64,000 bases of DNA, taken from assembly GCA_017792425.1 (NCBI GenBank), contig CP051233.1, forward strand, positions 2,142,402 to 2,206,401. The letters are read 5' to 3'. Both the position numbers and the translations under genes were made by a program. Positions within the stretch are counted from its first letter, which is position 1. Each line of letters starts with the position of its first letter. The notes below the pieces were generated by a model. The model did not search any database. It worked only from the letters and a program-made list of their open reading frames with translations, and was not told the origin of the DNA. This stretch comes from Thalassovita sp. (GTDB lineage: Bacteria; Pseudomonadota; Alphaproteobacteria; Rhodobacterales; Rhodobacteraceae). This document shows positions 8,547 through 16,225 of this stretch, piece after piece.

Positions 8547-9563
8547 CTATCTCTGCGCGTTTTGCGTTAGATCGGCAATCTGGTCCAGTTCAGCTCGGTA
8601 CGGGCCGGCGGCCATCTGCTGCAGGTAGGTGTCAGCCTCGGCGTTGGTCATGCCGGACCCGCCATCTAGCATGGCAGGGTTGATCTGCGCGATGCGCGCG
8701 TTGCGTTCCTTCGCATGCCGCGCGGCCAGCCAGTCACCAACGTTGTCTGCGGTCAGTCCGCCATTCGTTCCGGCAATAATGGCGATGATCGGCTTGGTAT
8801 AGTCCTCGTCAATCTCGTACAAGTGCCGCCCGGCCTTGCCGCTGAACGTGGTTTCGGTCGCATAGGCGTTGTAACGGTCTGACAAGGGTGCGCCAGTATC
8901 CCGTTCGATAGCCTGCTGCGCCCGCAGGACAGGCAGGAAGCGGTCCTGCAGGTTGAAGCGCGCCCGGTCAACGGCATCGTTGATGGCACCGCCTGCGCCC
9001 TGAATGCGCTCGAACACGGTTGCGCCAGAGCGTGTCAGTTCATCCCACATGCCACGGTTCGGAATGTGGGCGGGAAGCGCCTGTGCCTGTCTCTGCTGGC
9101 CCGTTCCGGCCCGCTGGATGCGCGGCTGGGCTGGATTGCGCTGGTCTTTTGACCCCTTGAAAATGTCCTCGCGTGTGAGTATCTTCTTGCTGCGCAGCGG
9201 GGTTAGATCAGCATTGCGCTGGACAGAAGCGGAATCAGACCGTGGACGGTTCGCACTGGCTCCCGCGCGCTTTCCATCCCGATCATAAAGAAGCCTTCCA
9301 GCCGAAATTTGGGCGTCAAGCCAGTCAGCATCATCCTTCACGTATATGCTGGTGATTTCGCTGGCTGGGTTCCTGTTGCCGCTCTTGAAAACCGTCCTTG
9401 GTGTGCGTATCTTGCTACTCACGCGCAGGCGATGAAGGGTGTCGTTCAGCGAGGCGTTAAGGGAATAAGCCCCGGTATGTCTATATCCCGAGCCTGCGCG
9501 TTTACCTCTCAAGTAAAGAACTGAGCCAATGGGATGAACTGCCTTCCCACCAACCTGCTGCAA
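8547..9563 (-). pseudogene. remnant of a large phage polyvalent (MuF-C / PLxRFG-like) protein
   Basis: An open stretch of 338 codons with no good ribosome site or natural N-terminus. Residues ~70-95 read SIYVKDDADW followed by LLYDRDGK, the pattern of the phage MuF C-terminal-type domain found in very large phage and mobile-element polyvalent proteins. The part after RGMWDELTRSGATVFERIQG, including DRFLPVLRAQQAIERDTGAP, resembles the regions of PLxRFG proteins. Such proteins are usually thousands of residues long, so this is a piece. A diverged second copy of its middle lies upstream at 9582-9884. Domain names are from memory and moderately secure; the decayed status follows from the duplicate and the truncation. 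Confidence 0.5.
9019..9195. repeat. imperfect direct repeat, copy 1
   Basis: About 175 bp, beginning tgcgccagagcgtgtcag, that recurs about 547 bp away at 9566-9737 with many substitutions and small indels. It encodes the KILTREDIFKGSK ... MWDEL part of the polyvalent-protein remnant. Confidence 0.8.
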
Positions 9564-9565
9564 TC

Positions 9566-9737
9566 GTTGCGTCGGAGCGCGTCAGTTCATCCCACACACC
9601 ACGATCAGCGATATGCGTAGGGAAGGCCTGTGCCTGTCATTGCTGGCCCGTTCCCGCCTTCTGGATACGCGGTAGGGCGGGATAGCGTTGGTCTTTGAAC
9701 CCCTTGATATGTCCTCAAGAGTGAGTATCTTCTCACC
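9566..9737. repeat. imperfect direct repeat, copy 2 (decayed)
   Basis: Second copy of the 9019-9195 block, with indels that shift the frame. The protein KILTLEDISRGSK matches copy 1, but the following segment goes out of frame and ends at CGMN. Confidence 0.8.
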
Positions 9738-10050
9738 AGCGCGGTCCCCAACCCTGGCTTTGCTGTCGCTTAGGGGGGCGTCCCCTTTGAGACCCAGGCT
9801 TCGGGCCGCGCGATCATCCCTCACGTACACAATTGCCCCGGCGTTCATCGCGCCATTGAACGCGCTCAGAATCTGACCAGCCATAAACCGTCATCACGAC
9901 CTGGGCAGGCTGGCCGCGACGGATTTCACCATCAACCTTGATGTTAGCGACGATGGGACGCCCGCCCTCAATCCGTACGCTGGTGATGACCCTGAAATCA
10001 CTGTCATCGCGGTTCTGGAGTGTTGCCTGAACGGTCTTTGACAAGCTCAA
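9582..10050 (-). pseudogene. second, frameshifted MuF-C-type fragment
   Basis: Two overlapping minus-strand frames (9582-9884 and 9814-10050) together spell one decayed domain. The upstream frame has RVITSVRIEGGRPIVANIKV ... QVVMTVYGW and the downstream frame has AMNAGAIVYVRDD followed by KILTLEDISRGSK. The order 'V..I....G...I..VYG ... ivYvrD' is the MuF-C-type layout, and the break between frames at about 9880 is a frameshift. It is related to the neighbouring 8547-9563 remnant, so the island end keeps two tandem decayed copies. No functional product is expected. Confidence 0.5.
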
Positions 10051-10079
10051 CTACCCCGGGTTAAGAAACGAATTACTTG

Positions 10080-10673
10080 CTAGGAAAGGCATGACATCCT
10101 CCCCGACGAAAAATGTCCCCCGATCCACATTTCTCGCAGACAATCTTCACGAAATTCGTGCATGTCGAAGTTACGTTCCTCGACGCTCTGCAAATAATAC
10201 TCAAGGGCGGGACCTTCAATGTAAAACCCACTGCCCGTCACAAGGCTGCGGATAAGAGGGAGAAAGAAATCTGGATCACCCTCAAACGTCTTGTTGCGCG
10301 GAAAATCGAAGCAAACTGCACGGCCAACAACTTCCAGAGCACCGTCGAGATTGGTCTGGGAACCGAAGGAGACTAACAACCAACCGCGTTCCACCTGATC
10401 GAACCATTGGAAGTCAGGCGTTCCAAAGCACCTCGCAGACTCGGCATAAAGAATCGCCAGAGCTAAAATATGCCTTCGTGTCCAAGCTTCTGCTTCGTCG
10501 TTCACATCCGCAAATAACCCAGCATCTTCGAGAATTGGCCATACCGACTTCGCCCAGATCAGGTCTTCATGATCCGGCCAAAACTGGAAGAACTCATGAA
10601 AAATGGGACGAACCAATTCCCATTTGCTTACATTTTTTTCGCGATGCACGTAAGGAGTCAGATCTTCAGTCAT
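10080..10673 (-). CDS. hypothetical protein downstream of hsdR
   Basis: A 197-residue soluble, acidic, aromatic-rich protein (many W, F, Y), for example HEFFQFWPDHEDLIWAKSVW at the start. I do not recognise the family. No signal peptide, membrane helix or catalytic motif is visible. It starts 91 bp after the hsdR stop on the same strand, so it may be the last gene of the defence operon or a separate cargo gene; unlike the six defence genes it is not overlapped. The ribosome site is weak. Coding is supported by length, lack of shadowing and position. Confidence 0.6.
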   Translation of the reverse strand: MTEDLTPYVHREKNVSKWELVRPIFHEFFQFWPDHEDLIWAKSVWPILEDAGLFADVNDEAEAWTRRHILALAILYAESARCFGTPDFQWFDQVERGWLLVSFGSQTNLDGALEVVGRAVCFDFPRNKTFEGDPDFFLPLIRSLVTGSGFYIEGPALEYYLQSVEERNFDMHEFREDCLREMWIGGHFSSGRMSCLS

Positions 10674-10764
10674 AGCCCGGAAAAACTTTCCTGAAGTTGG
10701 TCATTGCTAGATACCCGATGAAACCCAAATCCAAAATTAAAATGCGTCCGCATGTGATTAGTTA

Positions 10765-13700
10765 CTATGTGATTTCTCTTAGCAGTGCTTCAGCCTGTTC
10801 GAGCACGGTCTGAACGGCCCCTAGAGATAGGTCAGGCGGGTAGCCGTATTTTTTGAGGATACGCTTAACCAATATGCGCATTCGAGCTCGTGCGCTTTCC
10901 TTCTTATGCCAATCAACCGTTGCGTTCTTGCGAACTTGTTCAAGAAGCTCATGAGCTATCAGACGCAGTTGTTCGTTGCCCATTGCCTCCACTGCGCTGT
11001 CGCTTTGAGCCAAGGCGTCGTAAAAAGCCAGCTCTTCTTCGGACAAGCCTTCAGCTTCACCACGGACCGCAGAAGCTTTTACGTCTTTGGCGAGGTCAAT
11101 CAGGGTCTGAATCATCTCGACCGTAGAAATGGCGTTGGCATGATAGCGGGCGACTGCCTCTTCGAGGCGCTGACTGAAGGCGCGGCTTTCGACTACGTTT
11201 CGTTTGGCTCTGCTCTTGATTTCTCCGTTCAGGAGCTTCTTGAGCGCCTCCAAGGCAAGGTTTTTGCGCTCCATAGACTGAATTTCGAGTAGGAATTCAT
11301 CAGACAAGATCGAAATGTCCGGTGTCTTGATGCCTGCCGCATGAAGGATATCCACGATTTCCGCATCAGCGACTGCCTTGTTGACCAGTTGCTCGATGGC
11401 AAACTGCTTCGCCCGAGAAGAGAGTTTGCCCTTGGCCGTGGTTTTGGTCATCGCCACTCGAACGGCCTGAAGGAAGCCGACCTCGTCTTTGACGTCCTTG
11501 GCCAGATCGCTGGACGATGCCAGAGCAAAGGCGCGTGACAGCTCAAGGGCTGCATCCTGAAACCGCGATAGTTCCTTCTTTTTGTCAACGTCGGACGACT
11601 TCTGGCGCGCAGCCTGAGCTTGCTGTCCTACGATCCAATCGACCGCATCACCGAGAGCCTGCAAGCGGGCCTGAGCCGTGCCATGAAGTCCCGCGCTGCA
11701 GTCATGACCATTGAACATGTGGCGAACAACGTCGAGCTTTTCGGCCAGCAGCGCCACCGCTTGCTCCTCGTCGATTCCGGTGCGTTCGCGGTCGGCGTCG
11801 GAGTACTGTGACAGAGCATTCTTCAAGTTCTGGGCAATGCCGATGTAGTCGACCACCAGTCCTCCCGGCTTGTCCCGGAATACCCTGTTTACCCTGGCAA
11901 TGGCCTGCATCAACCCATGTCCGCGCATGGGCTTGTCTACATACATTGTGTGCATGCACGGTGCGTCGAAGCCGGTCAGCCACATGTCCCGAACGATGAC
12001 CAGCTTCAGCGGGTCATCGGGGTCGCGCGCCCTCTTGGCCAGATCGTCTCGCCGTTTCTTGTTTCCGATGTGAACTTGCCATTCGAGCGGGTCCGATGCC
12101 GAGCCGGTCATGACAATCTTGACCGCGCCAGATGCATCGTCGTCAGAATGCCAACTTGGGCGAAGCGCGACGATCTCGTTGTAGAGCGCCACGCAAATAC
12201 GGCGGCTCATGCAGACCGCCATGGCCTTGCCGCCAAGGGCGGAAGTCCGCGCCTCCAGATGTTCGACAAGGTCGGCTGCTACTTGCTTCAGCCGCTTTTC
12301 CGCACCAACCAGCGCTTCAACAGTGCTCCATTTTGCCTTGGTCTTTTCCTGTTCGGACAGCGTTTCGTCTTCCAGGATCGCCGCGATCTCTTCGTCGATC
12401 TTCGGCTTCTCGTCTTCGTCGAGTTCGATACGGGCCAACCGGCTTTCGTAGTAAATCGGCACTGTCGCCTTGTCTTCGACGGCACGGGTAATGTCATAGA
12501 TGTCGACGTAGTCGCCAAAGACCGCCGGGGTGTTCACGTCCGCCGTTTCAATCGGTGTTCCAGTGAAGCCGACAAACGATGCATGTGGAAGCGCCTGGCG
12601 AACGTAATGCGCATAGCCGTATTTGCGCTCACCGGTCTTTGTGTTCACCTTGGTATCCATCCCGTACTGACTGCGATGCGCCTCATCAGCTATGACGATT
12701 ACGTTGCGACGGTCTGTCAAGGTCGGGAAGCGCTCCTCGCCCTTCTCTGGGGTGAACTTCTGCATGGTCGTGAAGATCACACCGCCGGATTGCCGGGCAA
12801 GCAAATCGCGCAGCTCTTCCCGGCTTTCCGCGTGCTCGGGCGTTTGACGGATCAGGTCCTTCGTCGTGGCAAAGGTTTGGAAGAGCTGATCGTCCAGATC
12901 ATTCCGGTCGGTCAGGACGATAAGCGTCGGGTTCTCCATCGCCGAACTGCGCACCAGCAAACCCGCGAAGAACGCCATGAGCAGTGACTTGCCGGACCCC
13001 TGGGTGTGCCAGATCACACCGATGCGGCGGTCGCCTTCGGGCTGCGACGCCTTGATGGCGCTGGCCAAAGCCTTTCGTGCGCCGAAAAACTGGTGATACC
13101 CCGCGATGATCTTGAAAGGACCCTCACCTAGATCGCCAAACACCGTGAAATCGCGCAAAAGCTCCAGAAAGCGCCCCTTGTCGAATACGCCCCTGAGCAG
13201 CACAGCCATTTCCTGAGGGCCTTCAGGCGTGAAATCCCCGGCCGCGCCGGTGACCGAGCGCCACGGCATGAACCGCTCTTCATTCGCCGTCAGCGAGCCG
13301 ATCCGGGCCAACAACCCGTCCGAACTGATCAACACCGCGTTCGTGCGGAACAGGGACGGCACCTGCTGCTTGTAGGTCTGTATCTGGGCGAAGGCGTCTT
13401 CGATCGTCGCGGCTTCGCTGGCGGCGTTCTTCAGCTCGATCACCGCGACGGGCAGACCGTTCAGAAACACAACAACATCTGGGCGGCGATTGTGCTTGCC
13501 CTCGATCACAGTGAACTGGTTAGTTACCAGCCAGTCGTTGGCCTGCGGGTCCTCGAAATCTACCAGCCAGACCTTGTCACCCCGGATCGTGCCGTCATCC
13601 GCCTTGAACTCCACATCCACGCCATTGACCAAAAGCGCATGAATTCGCCGGTTCTCTTCGGTCAGGCTTTGCGAGGCAGAGCCGGAGATCTGCCGCAGCG

Positions 13701-13902
13701 CGTCCTGGCGGGCATCTTCGGGGATGTGGGAGTTCAACCGCGCAACGGCCTCCTCCAGCCGCCCTATCAACAGAACCTCGCCATAGGACGCGCGCTCAGG
13801 CTGTTTGCCATCGGGCGAGATCACATCCGCGCCCAGATAGGGAATGCCCTGATCCTGCAGGATGGCCAGCGCGGCCTGCTCGACGAGGTCTTCGTTGATC
13901 AT
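10765..13902 (-). CDS. hsdR: type I restriction endonuclease subunit R
   Basis: A 1045-residue motor/nuclease subunit, normal for HsdR. The N-terminal PD-(D/E)xK nuclease shows D142 and E156-L-K158. The SF2 helicase has the Walker A run TQGSGKS at 300-306 and DEAH at 406-409, then SFVGFTGTPIE and later RVNRVFRDKPGG (motif VI region). A helical C-terminal part follows. It is the last overlapping gene of the operon; its ATG overlaps the FRG gene stop by 4 bp. All catalytic motifs look intact, so restriction should be possible. Confidence 0.97.
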   Translation of the reverse strand: MINEDLVEQAALAILQDQGIPYLGADVISPDGKQPERASYGEVLLIGRLEEAVARLNSHIPEDARQDALRQISGSASQSLTEENRRIHALLVNGVDVEFKADDGTIRGDKVWLVDFEDPQANDWLVTNQFTVIEGKHNRRPDVVVFLNGLPVAVIELKNAASEAATIEDAFAQIQTYKQQVPSLFRTNAVLISSDGLLARIGSLTANEERFMPWRSVTGAAGDFTPEGPQEMAVLLRGVFDKGRFLELLRDFTVFGDLGEGPFKIIAGYHQFFGARKALASAIKASQPEGDRRIGVIWHTQGSGKSLLMAFFAGLLVRSSAMENPTLIVLTDRNDLDDQLFQTFATTKDLIRQTPEHAESREELRDLLARQSGGVIFTTMQKFTPEKGEERFPTLTDRRNVIVIADEAHRSQYGMDTKVNTKTGERKYGYAHYVRQALPHASFVGFTGTPIETADVNTPAVFGDYVDIYDITRAVEDKATVPIYYESRLARIELDEDEKPKIDEEIAAILEDETLSEQEKTKAKWSTVEALVGAEKRLKQVAADLVEHLEARTSALGGKAMAVCMSRRICVALYNEIVALRPSWHSDDDASGAVKIVMTGSASDPLEWQVHIGNKKRRDDLAKRARDPDDPLKLVIVRDMWLTGFDAPCMHTMYVDKPMRGHGLMQAIARVNRVFRDKPGGLVVDYIGIAQNLKNALSQYSDADRERTGIDEEQAVALLAEKLDVVRHMFNGHDCSAGLHGTAQARLQALGDAVDWIVGQQAQAARQKSSDVDKKKELSRFQDAALELSRAFALASSSDLAKDVKDEVGFLQAVRVAMTKTTAKGKLSSRAKQFAIEQLVNKAVADAEIVDILHAAGIKTPDISILSDEFLLEIQSMERKNLALEALKKLLNGEIKSRAKRNVVESRAFSQRLEEAVARYHANAISTVEMIQTLIDLAKDVKASAVRGEAEGLSEEELAFYDALAQSDSAVEAMGNEQLRLIAHELLEQVRKNATVDWHKKESARARMRILVKRILKKYGYPPDLSLGAVQTVLEQAEALLREIT

Positions 13903-15188
13903 CCCTTCGCATCTCCACTCGCCGTCGCTTTGTAGAGTTCAACCAACTGGTCGACCACTTGATCGCGAAGACTGTCTGAAAAGCCAAAAGCCGCTGCTAG
14001 GCGTCGTTGGCCTGTCTTAACTTTGGCGGTCTTGCTGTCTGCAAGGTACCACTCAAACGATTGATCCTGCTGGAAGCGCTCGTACAGGTGGGTGGCAAAA
14101 TCACTCATTTCTTCGGGCGAGTAGTCTTCACCGAGGATATGTCTAAGAACGGCTTTAATCGCCCCTAGGACGTCAGGCGCAGCCTCAATGACTTCTCTTG
14201 TTGTTGCCGCTGAAGTCGGGCGGGGCGCTCGCTCGGCAGCTTTCTCACGCTCGGCCTTTTCTTCGCGCATGATGCGCTCCAGCCAGTCGTTGCAATAGAG
14301 AGAAGCCCCTTGCGCGTCAGGGAACAAGGTGCCGTTGTGAATGTTCATCTTGCGAAGCGTGGCGAGGCAATCCATGCGACCAACGTTAGGGATATGAACC
14401 TTCTGGATGTATTGTTTCAATTGATCGGACAGGTTGTCCGTGACCGTAAACTCAACGACGGGTTCCCCTGAATCAGGGCTTTCGACGGTCGCCGTCTGGG
14501 TAACAGGCTCGGCGCTGACAATACCTTCTTCTTGCAGCGTATTAATGACGTAGCTGGCGAAGTTGTCGTCATCATCTGGGATCATGGTGAACAGTCCGGC
14601 CTGATTGACCAAACGGCTGTTATTATGCCCCATCGGATCACGAAACAGGTTCTGTTCACCCAGCGCATTCCTCAACGCCGACATGTTCACGCAATAGACA
14701 GCCCGAGAGGGGTTCTTTTCCGCATCGTCCGGACTGTTGAAGGCGAAGAACAGGGCGATAAAGGGCGACCGCGTCCAGTCCAGCAAGGGCGTCAGCAAGC
14801 CGTGGTGCTGGCCGATGGCCCATTTCTCGATCTCGGCATCTTCGCCGTTGAAGGCGCTCAGGTCATAGCCACGTCCGCGCATGGCAAGTTCGAATTGCGA
14901 CAACAGCTGCTGGCGCTTGTCGGCGGGAATGCTGCCGCCGTCGAACTTGCGCCCGAGGGTCGAGGCAAGGGGCCAGTCGCCCCCGCGTTGCCCGCGATAG
15001 ACCCATTCGCTGGAGGCACGGTTGTGCTGCGGATCACGCATCGCCTCAAGGAACTTCTCCCAGCTTTCAACGCGGCATGTTGGGATCAGCCCGTCAACCT
15101 CGGGATCGCCTTCGCAGAATTCTGGCCAGACCGGCAACGACTCTAGCTTAGCGCTAAGTTCCTCGGGGAAGAGTTTTGTGGCGCTCAC
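13899..15188 (-). CDS. FRG-domain protein in the type I R-M operon
   Basis: A 429-residue soluble protein. The FRG domain is clear: WVYRGQRGGDWPLASTLGR at 62-80 (the F/Y-R-G triplet at 64-66) and QHHGLLTPLLDWTRSPFIAL at 127-146. FRG domains are of unknown biochemical activity but recur in phage-defence loci. The C-terminal ~130 residues include a charged helix (REEKAEREKAAERAPR), then a small helical domain. The start is GTG at 15188, overlapping the pentapeptide gene stop by 4 bp; its own stop overlaps the hsdR ATG by 4 bp. It is therefore embedded, not merely adjacent. Its role in restriction is unknown. Confidence 0.9.
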   Translation of the reverse strand: MSATKLFPEELSAKLESLPVWPEFCEGDPEVDGLIPTCRVESWEKFLEAMRDPQHNRASSEWVYRGQRGGDWPLASTLGRKFDGGSIPADKRQQLLSQFELAMRGRGYDLSAFNGEDAEIEKWAIGQHHGLLTPLLDWTRSPFIALFFAFNSPDDAEKNPSRAVYCVNMSALRNALGEQNLFRDPMGHNNSRLVNQAGLFTMIPDDDDNFASYVINTLQEEGIVSAEPVTQTATVESPDSGEPVVEFTVTDNLSDQLKQYIQKVHIPNVGRMDCLATLRKMNIHNGTLFPDAQGASLYCNDWLERIMREEKAEREKAAERAPRPTSAATTREVIEAAPDVLGAIKAVLRHILGEDYSPEEMSDFATHLYERFQQDQSFEWYLADSKTAKVKTGQRRLAAAFGFSDSLRDQVVDQLVELYKATASGDAKG

Positions 15189-16225
15189 ACTTTACCCCCT
15201 TTGGCTTTAACAATTATTCGTGCCTTCAGCTCCTCGCCATCAAATGCGCAGGTTTCCAACCCGGTCGCCCCGATAAAGTCTGCGCTCTCAACATTGTAGG
15301 CCTCCCGAAAATCGGCCCAGTGAAATCGACATTTCTTGAATGAAACGTTGGCGAGGTCGGTGTCGTTAAAGCTGCCATGGTGGACTCTGTCCATGATTGG
15401 GCGACCGTCATCTTCTTCCGCGATGACCTCATCTAGGGTGTCCGGTGGCGGGGTGGTCCAATGAAGTTCGGCGGCGTCAAAGCAGCTGCCCCTCAAATCA
15501 GCTTCCCAGAAATTGCAGTCCTCGTACCGACCGGACTTCGCATATCCAAATCCCCATGCATCATAGCCAAACAAAACATCTCGAAGGTCCAATCGTGAAA
15601 AGTCGACATTCTTGAACGATGACTCACGCAGGGTCTCGTCTGCCCAACCGCCACCCGAAAGTTTCGACCCGCGCAGGCTGGTTGCGCCATATCCTTTGAA
15701 TTTCGCGCCAGAGATTGAAGCACCTGTAAGATCAACTTCAGTCTTGCCCATATTGTTTAGGCGACGGATCGCCCCAACAATGCGATGCATGGATTCCTCG
15801 TTGTCCCATCGTTTTAGGTCCTCAATGATCTCCTCTTGCCTTGCGATATCGTCGCGCCGCTGCTTCCAGTTCTGTATAAGTCCGAAGCCTACCAGGATGA
15901 TAAGAATATCGAAGATCAGACCCCAAAATTCGGTCCAGAGGTTTTCTGCGCCAACGTCGACACCGAAGATTTGCACGACGAGATAGCAAACAATCAGCAA
16001 GCCAAGGCTCCAACCAATCAGCGTCTGGCGGAAGCCCCAATCAAACCATTGTCGGGAAATGAATATTTGCCGGTTGGGGAAACCCAATGTGCCACGAGCC
16101 GCGAGTCGTTCCTTTGGTGTAACTTCAAAGCGTTTTTCAACGCCGAGCTTTTTATAGCCAGAGTTGAGCCATGTCTTGGCATGGTATCGAGCAACTGGCG
16201 TGGCTTGGCCCCAATATTTCTTCAA
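15185..16225 (-). CDS. two-TM pentapeptide-repeat protein in the R-M operon
   Basis: A 346-residue protein. Hydrophobic helices at about 68-88 (GWSLGLLIVCYLVVQIFG) and 100-118 (FWGLIFDILIILVGFGLI) form a hairpin in the membrane, then a charged segment at 120-150. From about 164 on it is a pentapeptide-repeat solenoid (A/N-x-L/F-x-x register): LTGASISGAKF, TSLRGSKL, SSFKNVDFSRLDL, CNFWEADLRGSCF, GSFNDTDLANVSF. The start is TTG at 16225, forced by the 4-bp overlap with the hsdS stop. Pentapeptide solenoids can mimic DNA; here the solenoid is tethered to a membrane. Function is unknown. Confidence 0.85.
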   Translation of the reverse strand: MKKYWGQATPVARYHAKTWLNSGYKKLGVEKRFEVTPKERLAARGTLGFPNRQIFISRQWFDWGFRQTLIGWSLGLLIVCYLVVQIFGVDVGAENLWTEFWGLIFDILIILVGFGLIQNWKQRRDDIARQEEIIEDLKRWDNEESMHRIVGAIRRLNNMGKTEVDLTGASISGAKFKGYGATSLRGSKLSGGGWADETLRESSFKNVDFSRLDLRDVLFGYDAWGFGYAKSGRYEDCNFWEADLRGSCFDAAELHWTTPPPDTLDEVIAEEDDGRPIMDRVHHGSFNDTDLANVSFKKCRFHWADFREAYNVESADFIGATGLETCAFDGEELKARIIVKAKGGKV

